Positions 1 through 8,126 of a DNA stretch of 64,000 nucleotides are shown here, piece by piece. The stretch lies in assembly GCF_004365175.1 (NCBI RefSeq), contig NZ_SOCE01000001.1:3975403-4039402 (forward strand), given 5' to 3'. Made by a program: the position numbers and the translations under genes. Origin of the DNA: Kribbella voronezhensis. GTDB taxonomy: Bacteria > Actinomycetota > Actinomycetes > Propionibacteriales > Kribbellaceae. The notes beneath the pieces were generated by a model that saw only the letters and a program-made list of their open reading frames with translations, had not been told where the DNA came from and searched no databases. Each line of letters starts with the position of its first letter. The stretch's first letter is position 1.

Positions 1-6
1 GGTGAG

Positions 7-606
7 TCAGGATCGCGGCGACTCCGGTAGATATGGCGAGAGCAGCAGATCCAGCTGGTCCCGCAGGAAGTCGGTGAGGCTGCCCCAGCCGTTCACGGCC
101 CAGACCTGCAGGGCGCCGTTGAAACAGACCAGGGTCAGCCGCGCCAGGGCCGGCACGTCCACGTCGGGCTTGAGCTCGCCCGCCTGCTGAGCGGCTGCCA
201 GCAACCGGGTCGAGCTGTCGACGATCGCGGCCGAGTGTGCGAGGGCGTGGTTGCGGAACTCGGGATCGGCGACATCCAGCTGGACGAAGCCGAGTCCGTT
301 GCCGAGCTCCTCGCGATGCTTGATGTGGGCAACGCTGGACAGGGCGAAGTCGCGCAAAGCCGCCAGTGGTGAGGTGTTCCGGGCCTCGGCCTCCTGGACC
401 GCGCGCAGGACCACGTGGGGCGACCGCGCCGCCGAGGCCAGCAGGAGCCCGCGCTTGGACCCGAACCGCTGCATCAGGGTCGGTGGAGCGAGCCCGACGC
501 GCGCGCCGACGGCCGCGAGGGTGAGCTTGGCGGGGCCGAGCTCGGCCAGCACCTGGCGGGTCGCGTCCAGGATCGCGTCGTCACTGATCAGACGGGGTCT
601 GGCCAC
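7..606 (-). CDS. TetR/AcrR family transcriptional regulator
   Basis: A 199-residue protein with the TetR layout. The N-terminal DNA-binding domain (about residues 8-55) has a helix-turn-helix around TLAAVGARVGLAPPTLMQRF, followed by a helical ligand-binding domain. The family normally represses nearby transport or enzyme genes and releases DNA on binding a small ligand; the ligand is unknown here. The gene diverges from the membrane protein at 785. The 178-bp gap holds a partial dyad (629-645) that could be its operator. The ATG at 606 is the natural start because the HTH needs all of the N-terminus. The class is secure; the target is inferred. Confidence 0.9.
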   Translation of the reverse strand: MARPRLISDDAILDATRQVLAELGPAKLTLAAVGARVGLAPPTLMQRFGSKRGLLLASAARSPHVVLRAVQEAEARNTSPLAALRDFALSSVAHIKHREELGNGLGFVQLDVADPEFRNHALAHSAAIVDSSTRLLAAAQQAGELKPDVDVPALARLTLVCFNGALQVWAVNGWGSLTDFLRDQLDLLLSPYLPESPRS

Positions 607-628
607 GGCACCCCCACTCCCGATTTGT

Positions 629-645
629 GAACGGCCATTCGTTAA
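629..645. promoter_or_regulatory. Candidate TetR operator dyad
   Basis: The stretch GAACGGCCATTCGTTAA carries outer arms AACG (630-633) and CGTT (640-643) around a 6-bp centre. It lies 24 bp upstream of the TetR start and 140 bp upstream of the divergent gene. Its length and position suit a TetR dimer. The symmetry is short, so this is only a candidate. Confidence 0.35.
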
Positions 646-784
646 CTCGGCCGAGAGTAACAGATCTTTGTCCGATCAGTTATTCCTTCACGACGGGTGG
701 ACGGCGAGGTGCGCCTCGCTAAGGTCTGTTCCGGTCGGCCCTCCGCCACGGGCCGAACTTGTCGTACCAACGGGGAGCTCCACC

Positions 785-2509
785 ATGCGTTTCGCCCGCG
801 TCGTCCTCGGCCTGTTGCTGGCCCTGGCCGGCTTGCTGATCACGATCGCCGGTGCCGTCGCCGCCTTCTGGCTGGTCGGCCCGGACGACACCGTCGACAC
901 CGGTGAACACCGGCTGACCGGCAAAGGTCTCGCGGTGATGACCGCGCCGGACCTGCTCGACCGGCACGGTCCGACGCTGCACGTGACGGCGACGTCGGCC
1001 AAGCCGGTCTTCGTCGGGATCGGCCAGGACCTCGACGTGGCCAGCTACCTCGCCAGCTCGCAGTACTCGCGGGTGGTCCGGCTGAGCCTGCCGCCGAAGT
1101 TCGAGACCCAGGAGATGACGGGCGGCCTGCGCCCGCTCACCCCGCCGGCCGGGCTGGACTGGTGGACGGTGAAGGCCAGCGGTGCGGGTAAGCAGTCGAT
1201 CAGCTGGCCGATCGCCGACGGCGCGTACGACGTGGTCGCGATGAACGCCGACGGTACGCCGGGGACCGAGGTCGGGCTGACCCTCGGCGTGCAGCTGGCC
1301 GGGTTGTTCGGGACCTGCCTGCTGATCTTCGGGGCCGGGCTGGTGCTGCTGGTGGTCGGGCTGATGCTGCTGTTCTTCCGGCGGCGGCGTCCCCCGGTGC
1401 CGCTTCCCGCCGTGGCGGTGGTCAAGCCGCTGCCCGAGTTCGTGACGGCGAGCGCTTCGTCGGGGCCCTCTTCGCCGTCGAACCACGCGCCCTCGAACCA
1501 TGCGCCGGCGTACCAGTCGCCGACGTACAAGGGCCCGGCTCGCCGGGTCGCCGGTACGGCGGTGTTGTTGCTGGTGGCAACTGGTTGTGTCGCGGTGCCG
1601 GTGAAGAACACCAGCGCGTCGACGAGCCGTCCGGCGGTCACGGTGGCCGATGGCCAGGCCGTCGTCGCGCGGTACAACGAGCTGAACAACCAGGCCAACC
1701 AGGCCCGCGACCCGAAGCGGTCGGAGGCGATCGAGGGCAACCCGACACTGGCGATGACCCGGGCGGGGTACCAGATCAGCCGCATCACCGACCCGGCCGG
1801 CAAGAACCTGATCAAGCCGTTCACCTACGTCAAACCGAAGATCGGCGCGCCGCAGTTCAGCTCGTACCCGATGCGGTTCGTGGTCGACTCCGGCGTCTCC
1901 AACGATCCGAACAGCCGCCAGCTCGGCGTGTGGCAACGGCAGAACGCCGGTACGCCGTGGGTGCTGACGCACTCGGTCTACCCGGCGTCGACGATGCCGC
2001 TGCCACCACTGGAGGGGCTGCGGATCCCGGCCCAGGCGGACATGGACAAGTTGTCCACCTTGCCGCAGGCGGCCGCCGCCAATCTGGCGGTCTACCTCAC
2101 CGGCGGCGCGCGATCCCCCAAGTCCGCGCTCTTCACCCCGTCGCCCGGCATGGTCAACCTGCTGAACCAGCGGGTGAAGGAACGGACCGCCGACGTGGCG
2201 CAGAGCTACATCGCGAACGCCACCGACACGTTCCACCCGGCCGGTGATCCGGTCACCTTCATCACCTCGGCCGGCGAAGGGCTCGTCTTCCTGACCGTCA
2301 CCGAGCAGTACCTGCAGCTGATCGAGCCGGGTTCCAACGCCTACTGGACCAGCGGCGAGGTGACCGCCTTCAGCAGGATGGTCAAGTACACCCAGACCCT
2401 GCACCGCGACTACCTGCACCAGATCGCCCTCGTCATCCCCCTCAAGGGCCACGGCCGCATCCGTGTCCTGTCCATGGACGGTCAACTGGTCGGCGCCGGC
2501 GGGTCCTGA
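785..2509 (+). CDS. Uncharacterised three-span membrane protein with C-terminal extracytoplasmic domain
   Basis: A 574-residue protein of no family I recognise. There is a membrane segment or uncleaved signal at residues 5-30 and an extracytoplasmic domain at 31-165. A second segment at 168-198 ends in four arginines. A Ser/Pro-rich linker (220-252) with NHAPSNHAP repeats precedes a third segment at 256-272, which ends in a near-lipobox (VATGC). About 300 residues of soluble domain follow. It looks like an actinobacterial membrane protein joined to a lipoprotein-like domain. The ATG at 785 follows a GGGGAG ribosome site; the upstream reading-frame extension crosses the TetR gene antisense and is not coding. 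Function is unknown. Confidence 0.8.
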   Translation: MRFARVVLGLLLALAGLLITIAGAVAAFWLVGPDDTVDTGEHRLTGKGLAVMTAPDLLDRHGPTLHVTATSAKPVFVGIGQDLDVASYLASSQYSRVVRLSLPPKFETQEMTGGLRPLTPPAGLDWWTVKASGAGKQSISWPIADGAYDVVAMNADGTPGTEVGLTLGVQLAGLFGTCLLIFGAGLVLLVVGLMLLFFRRRRPPVPLPAVAVVKPLPEFVTASASSGPSSPSNHAPSNHAPAYQSPTYKGPARRVAGTAVLLLVATGCVAVPVKNTSASTSRPAVTVADGQAVVARYNELNNQANQARDPKRSEAIEGNPTLAMTRAGYQISRITDPAGKNLIKPFTYVKPKIGAPQFSSYPMRFVVDSGVSNDPNSRQLGVWQRQNAGTPWVLTHSVYPASTMPLPPLEGLRIPAQADMDKLSTLPQAAAANLAVYLTGGARSPKSALFTPSPGMVNLLNQRVKERTADVAQSYIANATDTFHPAGDPVTFITSAGEGLVFLTVTEQYLQLIEPGSNAYWTSGEVTAFSRMVKYTQTLHRDYLHQIALVIPLKGHGRIRVLSMDGQLVGAGGS

Positions 2510-2624
2510 TCACGGTTGGTTATCGGGGGTTGTGTGCGGTCGATGAGGGGTTGATGCTGTAGGCCGGTTGCCGGCGAGGCAGGTGGGGATCGGTCTCGCG
2601 GCATTGGGGGAACAAGGGTGGGGT

Positions 2625-3272
2625 ATGCGATCAGGACGTTTGCTGTGTACTGCGGTGCTGTTGCTTTCCGCCGGACTGCTGACGGGATGCGGGGCGGAGG
2701 AGAAGGCAGCGGGTCAAGTGCCCGTCGCTGCTCCGGTGACGACTGTGGAGACGACGCCGTCGGTCGAGGTGACGCCGAGTGAAGTCGCGCCGACGCCGGT
2801 AGAGGCCAGTACGCCGGTGCAGCCGACCGCGCCGCCGGTGTCAGCGGCGCCGGTGACGGTGAAGCGGACGGTGGTCGAGACGAAGACCATTCCGTTCAAG
2901 AAGCGGACCGCACTCGACTCGTCGGTGCCCAAGGGACAGAAGTCGATCACCAAGCGAGGCGTCAACGGCGTACGGCGGTTGACGTACGAGGTGACGCTGG
3001 TCGACGGGGTGCAGACCGCCAAGCGGCTGGTCAAGCAGGTCGTGGCGACCCAGCCGGTCACGCAGATCACCACGGTCGGCACCAAGGTCGACGAGCCGTC
3101 CGGTGGCGGTGGCTGCGACCCGAACTACTCCGGCTGTGTCCCGATCGCCAGTGACGTCGACTGTGCGGGCGGCAGCGGCAACGGACCGGAGTACGTCCAG
3201 GGGCCGGTCACTGTCATCGGCTCGGACATCTATGGGCTCGACGCCGACCACGACGGCATTGGTTGCGAGTGA
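2625..3272 (+). CDS. Secreted lipoprotein with G5 domain and Excalibur-like C-terminus
   Basis: A 215-residue lipoprotein. The signal peptide ends in lipobox LTGC (Cys22). A Thr/Pro/Val-rich spacer (30-77) reaches through the wall, then a G5 domain (about 78-154) with the usual alternating polar strand pattern. The C-terminus has four cysteines (164, 171, 180, 214) and the ending DADHDGIGCE, which matches the calcium-binding Excalibur signature. G5 domains occur in cell-wall binding proteins and resuscitation-promoting factors, so adhesion or wall association is likely. The start at 2625 is chosen because it begins the signal peptide and follows AAGGGTGGGG; the in-frame ATG at 2568 would bury it. 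Confidence 0.85.
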   Translation: MRSGRLLCTAVLLLSAGLLTGCGAEEKAAGQVPVAAPVTTVETTPSVEVTPSEVAPTPVEASTPVQPTAPPVSAAPVTVKRTVVETKTIPFKKRTALDSSVPKGQKSITKRGVNGVRRLTYEVTLVDGVQTAKRLVKQVVATQPVTQITTVGTKVDEPSGGGGCDPNYSGCVPIASDVDCAGGSGNGPEYVQGPVTVIGSDIYGLDADHDGIGCE

Positions 3273-3273
3273 G

Positions 3274-3642
3274 TCAGCGCTGAGACAACAGCCAGCGCCA
3301 GCGAGGCCGTTCGGTGTAGAGACACGCAAGCGCCAGCAGGCTGACCAGTACTGCGACCGGCAGCGGCCAGGCGAGCCACGAGCTCACCACGGCCGCTACC
3401 AGTTGCAGTAGGACGATGAGGATCGTCACGAAGCCGGGCACCGGCACGACAGTGCGTGCCTTGTCGCCCGGCGTCTGGAAGACGCTCGGTACACCGATCA
3501 GTACTACGACCGATGCGATGGCCAGCGGAATCGAGTGAGGCGCCAGAGCCCAGGGTGTCGCGGTCCAGGCGATCAGCTCGGTGAGGAAGCGGAGGGCTGA
3601 GGCCGCCCGCGAGTCCGGTGACGCTTGAACCTGCTCAGTCAT
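3274..3642 (-). CDS. YrdB-like (DUF2568) small membrane protein
   Basis: A 122-residue protein with about four hydrophobic segments and the pattern of the DUF2568/YrdB family (a GDKART-type turn between spans, ending in a short basic tail). Function is unknown in all members I know of. It converges on the G5 lipoprotein with a single base between the stops. It lies 38 bp beyond the end of the polysaccharide lyase gene, which is read in the same direction, so it may be read through from it. Family assignment is by overall pattern only. Confidence 0.7.
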   Translation of the reverse strand: MTEQVQASPDSRAASALRFLTELIAWTATPWALAPHSIPLAIASVVVLIGVPSVFQTPGDKARTVVPVPGFVTILIVLLQLVAAVVSSWLAWPLPVAVLVSLLALACLYTERPRWRWLLSQR

Positions 3643-3680
3643 GGCCGCACGATGTCACGCGCGTGGGTCGACGCGCGGTG

Positions 3681-6125
3681 TCAGGACCGCAGGATCGTTG
3701 AGAGCGTGCGGCCGTAGGTGTGGTTGGTGTTGTACGTCAGGCGGGTGCCGGTGACGGTGTGGGTGACCGTGGCGTCGCCGGAGACCTTGTGCAGCCATTG
3801 GCCGGTGAGTGTTGTGGTGATGGTGGCTCGCCTCATCGTGGGGTCGGAGACGGCGACCGTGGTGCTGCGGTCCGGGTGTCGCTGGGTCAGGACCGAAGCC
3901 GGGCCGTCGATGGTGAGGCCTGGGAGGGCGTGGCGTCCTGGTGTAAAGGCGTTGGCGGCAGTGAGGTTCAAGGTGGTGTGGCGGATCGCCTGGAGCCGTT
4001 TCGTGTTGGAGAGCAGCAGAAGCCTGCCGTGCGCGTAGGTGCGTAGTCGCGCCTCGGTTGCGTTGGGGACGAGGGCGTAGGCGAGCGCAGTACTGGCAGA
4101 GGTGAGGGTGAAGACCTTCTTCGTCACCGCGGTGTCCGGGTTGGTCGCACGGATCACGCGGCGGCTTCGGGTGACGTCTGTGAGGTCTGTGGTCACGTCG
4201 CTGGGGGCAAGCAAGTAGTAGCCGACAGAGGTGCCTGCGGTGACGTTGGCGTAGCGCAGCCACCTCGCGTCGCGAGTGACTACTACCTGGTCCGTCGGTG
4301 CTGCTATGCGAGCGTCCAGGGACGTCGTGACGGCTCTGGTGTCGTCACCGATGCCGGCCGCGAGTACGACGATCTCCTCGTCGAGCATGAACCACGACTT
4401 GGTGGACCGCGCGTTGCGGTAGACCACGAAGTCGTCCGGCAGCGAGTCGCGCTCGGCGTACGCGACGTCGTCGGACTGGATCCACCCGGCGGCCCCGTAC
4501 GCACCGAGGGTCGCGCCACCGGAGTACTGGTTGGTTCCGCGTGGGAAGTAGACGTAGGTGTTCTGCGCTTCGGAGGAAGCGGTGAAGACAGGCGGGTTGT
4601 CGTAGTACTGCGTGCCGCAGAGCTCCGGGATCGTGCGGCGCTCTTCTACTGGTGCAGTGACGCCGCCGAGGGCGTAGGGCGAGACGGTGGTGAAGTAGTC
4701 GACACCGAAGGACTTCGTCTGGTCCTGGCCCGACAGGTAGAGGTAGTGCGCGCCGTCGCCCTGGAACCACGGCATCAGGTTCTCGCCGCTCATGTACTCG
4801 TACTTGCTGATCCGGTCCGAACTGCGCGCCAACGCGAACGCGAACCCGGGTCGCCTGTGCACGGTCCGATCCATAGCGTTGAAGGCGACACTGCTGGCCG
4901 CTGGATTGAGATCAGCAGCCTGTACTGCGGGGTCGCTGATGATGTCGGCGAAGCGCGCCACGCTGACGGGGGAGACGAAGCTGTTCGGGTTCAGCGTCGG
5001 CCGGGCGGTGAACTTGACGTAGCCCTTGAGCAACGCGGCATCCGCGGCCGCGGCGTAGTCGGAGAGGTCGACGATCGCCTCCACCACGACCGCGACGTCG
5101 TCGTACCCGGTGGTGGTCCGGCTGACCGCACGGCCCTTGACGATCTCCATCATCCAGCCCTCGAAGATCAACGGCGCGAAGCCGTTCACCACCCAGCCCT
5201 GGACGATACCGACCAGGTCGCCGCTCTGCGCGTAGCCGGTGCCGTCGAGCATCTTGATCGTCTGCACGACCCGGCTGAGCAGGCCCTTGCCGTACGACCC
5301 GGTGTACGCGACCGAGTCGTGCTGAATGAACGAGCCGTCCGCGTAGTACCCGTCGGTGACGCCGTGCTGCAGGTCGTACGGGTCGATGGTCGCGAAGACC
5401 GTGAACTGATCCTGCAACGCCTTCCGGATCCGCGCGTCGTCCTCGAGCAGCGCGCCCTGGATCACCCGGTTGGTGGTGATGTCGGCAAGGTTCGCGCCGG
5501 TGTGGAAGCGGGAGTCGAGATTCACGTCGCCGTTCGTCCCGTTGCGCAGATAGGCGTCCATCGACGCGACGTACGTCGTGATCAGGTCGCGCGGCGCATC
5601 CAGCAGGGCGAGCGTGCGACCGACGTACGTCGAAATGCCGATCTCCCAGGTGAACCAGTTGCCGTAGTACCCCTTCGTCTGGTCGCCGTAGTAGTTCGTG
5701 TGCAACCACGCGAGCTTGTCGAGCAACCGCGTTCGTACCTCGGCGTTGCCCTGCAGCTCCGACGCCGGGCCGGGGCGTCGGGTGGCGAGCGCGATCTCGT
5801 AGAGGTGCTGGTACGACGCGCTGAGGTTGGGGTCGCTGGTGCCGAGGGGGAGGCCGGCGAAGAGCTCGCCCGACTGGGCTCGGTCCATCGCGCTGAGCCA
5901 GGTGCGCGCCGTCTGATCGATCGCCGCGACCTTGGCGGCAACCTCCGGCCGCGCGTTCGACTCCGCGGTGCCGGCGAAGATCGCGATGGCATTGTCGAGC
6001 AGCCTTGCTTCCCCTGGCGGCTCGTCCAGACCGGCGGCGATCGCCTCACCAGGCCGAACCGCGCTCACCAGCGCGGCAGCGGGAACGAACGACAACAGGC
6101 GGCGACGCGTGATCTCCACTGGCAC
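3681..6125 (-). CDS. Secreted polysaccharide lyase family 8 (hyaluronate/chondroitin/xanthan lyase type)
   Basis: An 814-residue secreted enzyme of the PL8 family, which cleaves uronic-acid polysaccharides by beta-elimination. A twin-arginine-like leader (TRRRLLSF, residues 6-13) and hydrophobic stretch end near AIAA. The alpha-toroid domain (about 35-370) carries the catalytic set Asn212 (GANLAD), His269 (FIQHD) and Tyr278 (GSYG). The His-Tyr spacing of nine matches pneumococcal hyaluronate lyase. Beta-sandwich domains follow to the C-terminus. Substrate (hyaluronan, chondroitin or xanthan) cannot be decided from sequence. It has no sugar-uptake or unsaturated-glucuronyl-hydrolase neighbours. 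Confidence 0.92.
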   Translation of the reverse strand: MPVEITRRRLLSFVPAAALVSAVRPGEAIAAGLDEPPGEARLLDNAIAIFAGTAESNARPEVAAKVAAIDQTARTWLSAMDRAQSGELFAGLPLGTSDPNLSASYQHLYEIALATRRPGPASELQGNAEVRTRLLDKLAWLHTNYYGDQTKGYYGNWFTWEIGISTYVGRTLALLDAPRDLITTYVASMDAYLRNGTNGDVNLDSRFHTGANLADITTNRVIQGALLEDDARIRKALQDQFTVFATIDPYDLQHGVTDGYYADGSFIQHDSVAYTGSYGKGLLSRVVQTIKMLDGTGYAQSGDLVGIVQGWVVNGFAPLIFEGWMMEIVKGRAVSRTTTGYDDVAVVVEAIVDLSDYAAAADAALLKGYVKFTARPTLNPNSFVSPVSVARFADIISDPAVQAADLNPAASSVAFNAMDRTVHRRPGFAFALARSSDRISKYEYMSGENLMPWFQGDGAHYLYLSGQDQTKSFGVDYFTTVSPYALGGVTAPVEERRTIPELCGTQYYDNPPVFTASSEAQNTYVYFPRGTNQYSGGATLGAYGAAGWIQSDDVAYAERDSLPDDFVVYRNARSTKSWFMLDEEIVVLAAGIGDDTRAVTTSLDARIAAPTDQVVVTRDARWLRYANVTAGTSVGYYLLAPSDVTTDLTDVTRSRRVIRATNPDTAVTKKVFTLTSASTALAYALVPNATEARLRTYAHGRLLLLSNTKRLQAIRHTTLNLTAANAFTPGRHALPGLTIDGPASVLTQRHPDRSTTVAVSDPTMRRATITTTLTGQWLHKVSGDATVTHTVTGTRLTYNTNHTYGRTLSTILRS

Positions 6126-6560
6126 TCCCGGGCGAAAGGGAAAACCTCACCCCCCGAGTCAACCAGCCGAAACTAACTTACGGCAACCGCCAATCCCAGC
6201 CCGCCTGTCCGCAGCCGCCCGTCGTCCTCGAGGCAGCATCCGTCCTGGGGGACGCAGAACAAGAAGTTCACGACGATCTCGGTGTCGGCAACGAGATCGT
6301 GCTGGACGATATCCGGACGTGTTTTGCGCTTCATGTGGAATCGAAATCAGATGTGCGCGTGTTCAGCGGTTGTCCGTTGCGGGGGTCAACGTTCTGGTGT
6401 CAGTTGTGTTGCTGAAGACGCCGGACGACCGGGTGCAGTTCGACGGTGGCTAGGCGCCGGAATGTCAGAACCTGTGGGGCACCTTCGCGGGGGACCTGGC
6501 GCCAAGGAGTGGTAGGTCGGCGGTCGAAGGTTTCGGGCGACGGTGGCCCGGAGACGGCGA
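6126..6560. other. Intergenic region upstream of the lyase, no gene supported
   Basis: About 435 bases between the lyase start and the tRNA terminator. Short frames here lack ribosome sites and recognisable products and show weaker third-position GC bias than neighbouring genes. It must contain the lyase promoter (minus strand, near 6126-6250). I see no repeat or mobile-element remnant. Confidence 0.5.
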
Positions 6561-6596
6561 AACCCCAGGTCGGGGAGTTGGTCCTGACCTGGGGTT
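6561..6596 (-). terminator. Terminator after tRNA-Gly
   Basis: A perfect 11-bp inverted repeat: AACCCCAGGTC at 6561-6571 pairs with GACCTGGGGTT at 6586-6596, with a 14-nt loop. Read on the minus strand it starts 4 nt beyond the tRNA 3' end and is followed by TTT. The position and stability fit an intrinsic terminator for the tRNA. Confidence 0.75.
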
Positions 6597-6600
6597 TTGG

Positions 6601-6674
6601 TGGAGCGGGTGACGAGAATCGAACTCGCACTGTCAGCTTGGGAAGCTGATGTTCTGCCATTGAACTACACCCGC
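6601..6674 (-). tRNA. tRNA-Gly (anticodon CCC)
   Basis: The minus strand folds into a complete cloverleaf. The acceptor stem GCGGGTG pairs with CACCCGC. The D-stem is GTTC/GAAC. The anticodon stem TCAGC/GCTGA closes the loop TTCCCAA, placing CCC at positions 34-36. The T-arm is GCGAG-TTCGATT-CTCGT. Discriminator T is followed by an encoded CCA. It reads GGG codons. A stem-loop terminator follows directly. Confidence 0.97.
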
Positions 6675-6813
6675 CGAGCTGGCCGTGAACCAGCAGACCG
6701 CAGGATCATACCTGAGGCCGCGGGCGGTTTGCACGGGGGGTTCTGGGGGAGTTTTCCACAAAGGGCTCGCCCAGGACTGGGCAGGCGGGTCAACATCTGG
6801 CAGATTAGAACGC

Positions 6814-6889
6814 GTTGCCGGGGGCAACATTCGACGCAACGTGAGGATGCGGTCCCTGCCGGGACCGGACAAGATGGTTGCGGGGCAAC
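6814..6889. promoter_or_regulatory. Twin dyads upstream of the marR-type gene
   Basis: Two related inverted repeats precede the MarR gene: GTTGCC-GGG-GGCAAC at 6814-6828 and GTTGC-GGG-GCAAC at 6877-6889. They share the same GGG centre and half-site. A third, different dyad (GGTCCC-TGCC-GGGACC, 6851-6866) lies between them. The nearer twin is 20 bp from the GTG start, which suits autorepression by a MarR dimer. Function is inferred. Confidence 0.45.
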
Positions 6890-6909
6890 TGAAAAGAAGG
6901 GGTGAACAG

Positions 6910-7350
6910 GTGGCAACTGAGACCAACGACGCGCTGGAGAACCTGGAGAAGGAGCTCGTCACGTTGGCGCGCCGGCTGCGTGGTCTGCAGCGGACGCTGT
7001 CCGACGAGGCACATCCGGACCTGGAGCCGGCGCAGTACGCATTGCTGAACCACGTCGAGGACCTGGCGCCGGTGCGGATGGCGGATCTGGTGGCGGCACT
7101 CGAGGTGGACAAGGGACCGGTCAGCCGGGCCTGCGCGCGACTGGAGGAGGAAGGCCTGCTGAAGCGGGCCGCGGACAAGTCCGACGCCCGCGCGACTCTG
7201 CTGACGCTGACCGCCAACGGCAAGCGCAAGCTGGCGGCCGCGCGGAAGAAGCGGCACAAGGTGATCGAGGACCTGCTCAAGGACTGGTCGCCGGCCCAGG
7301 TGAAGACGTTCGCCAGCCAGGTGTCGAAGTTCAACAAGCTGTCCGGCTGA
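6910..7350 (+). CDS. MarR family transcriptional regulator
   Basis: A 146-residue winged-helix protein of MarR type. Dimerising helices flank a wHTH (about residues 45-105: ALLNHVEDL...MADLVAALEVDKGPVSRACARLEEEGLLKR), followed by the wing SDARATLLTLTANGKRKL. The C-terminal part is unusually lysine/arginine-rich (KRKLAAARKKRHK). MarR proteins usually autorepress and respond to phenolic or oxidative ligands. GTG at 6910 is chosen because AAAAGAAGGGG lies at correct spacing; the upstream extension has no family match. The next gene, dcd, is 141 bp away and may be independent. Confidence 0.9.
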   Translation: MATETNDALENLEKELVTLARRLRGLQRTLSDEAHPDLEPAQYALLNHVEDLAPVRMADLVAALEVDKGPVSRACARLEEEGLLKRAADKSDARATLLTLTANGKRKLAAARKKRHKVIEDLLKDWSPAQVKTFASQVSKFNKLSG

Positions 7351-7491
7351 TCCGTTGCCAAAGGCCCGTAGCTGGGGCGATCCGGGGAGCTGAGGGCTCC
7401 GGAGGGCCATCTTCGGGCCTGTGGCGGCTGTGACCGTGCCAGGCAGGACGGGGGCGGGCGCAACGACGGCTTGCTGCGGTAGGTTGCGTTT

Positions 7492-8067
7492 GTGCTGCTC
7501 TCCGACCGTGACATCTTGGCCGAGATCGACGCGAAGCGGGTCCAGCTGGACCCGTTCGATGCTGCGATGGTGCAGCCGTCGAGCGTCGACGTACGGCTGG
7601 ACCGCTTCTTCCGGGTGTTCGAGAACCATCGGTACCCGCACATCGACCCGGCCGAGGAGCAGCCCGACCTGACCCGGATGGTCGAGCCCGAGGGTGAGGA
7701 ACCGTTCATCCTGCACCCCGGCGAGTTCGTGCTCGGCTCGACGTACGAGCTGGTCACGCTGCCCGACGACGTGGCGGCGCGGCTCGAGGGCAAGTCCTCG
7801 CTCGGCCGGCTCGGCCTGCTCACCCACTCCACCGCCGGTTTCATCGACCCCGGCTTCTCCGGGCACGTGACGCTGGAACTGTCGAACGTGGCGACGCTGC
7901 CGATCAAACTCTGGCCCGGCATGAAGATCGGCCAGCTGTGTTTCTTCCGGCTGTCCTCACCCGCCGAGCACCCGTACGGCTCGGAGAAGTACGGCTCGCG
8001 GTACCAGGGACAACGCGGCCCGACGCCGTCGCGCTCGTACAAGAACTTCCACCGCACCGACATCTGA
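7492..8067 (+). CDS. dcd: dCTP deaminase (likely dUMP-forming)
   Basis: A 191-residue homotrimeric cytosolic enzyme that deaminates dCTP; in actinobacteria it often also hydrolyses to dUMP, feeding thymidylate synthesis. The signatures are complete: the nucleotide-binding segment [20 protein letters not shown] (residues 100-119) with Arg106, and HVTLELSN with catalytic Glu129. The C-terminal [18 protein letters not shown] caps the active site. The start is the GTG at 7492, giving the standard N-terminus MLLSDRDI. Length is typical. Whether it is mono- or bifunctional cannot be settled here. Confidence 0.97.
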   Translation: MLLSDRDILAEIDAKRVQLDPFDAAMVQPSSVDVRLDRFFRVFENHRYPHIDPAEEQPDLTRMVEPEGEEPFILHPGEFVLGSTYELVTLPDDVAARLEGKSSLGRLGLLTHSTAGFIDPGFSGHVTLELSNVATLPIKLWPGMKIGQLCFFRLSSPAEHPYGSEKYGSRYQGQRGPTPSRSYKNFHRTDI

Positions 8068-8081
8068 GCCGGTACGCCGAA

Positions 8082-8109
8082 GGCCCGGCGCGGAGATCCG
8101 CACCGGGCC
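8082..8109. terminator. Bidirectional terminator between dcd and the lipoprotein pair
   Basis: A near-perfect hairpin. GGCCCGG-C-GCGGA (8082-8094) pairs with TCCGC-A-CCGGGCC (8097-8109) with one C-A mismatch and a 2-nt loop. It lies between two convergent genes. It lacks a long U-tract, as is common in actinomycetes. Confidence 0.6.
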
Positions 8110-8126
8110 CTCTCAGCCGTCGACGA

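Noticed and set aside
719-2485. A 588-codon open frame antisense to the membrane protein gene
   Set aside because: The composition is that of a GC-rich shadow frame; the forward frame has membrane spans, a ribosome site and normal amino acids.
6282-6515. A 77-codon frame between the lyase and the tRNA
   Set aside because: No ribosome site, ordinary start context or recognisable sequence; the codon bias is weak.
6754-6762. TTTTCCACA, a DnaA-box match
   Set aside because: A single box without a cluster, AT-rich unwinding region or dnaA/dnaN nearby is not an origin.
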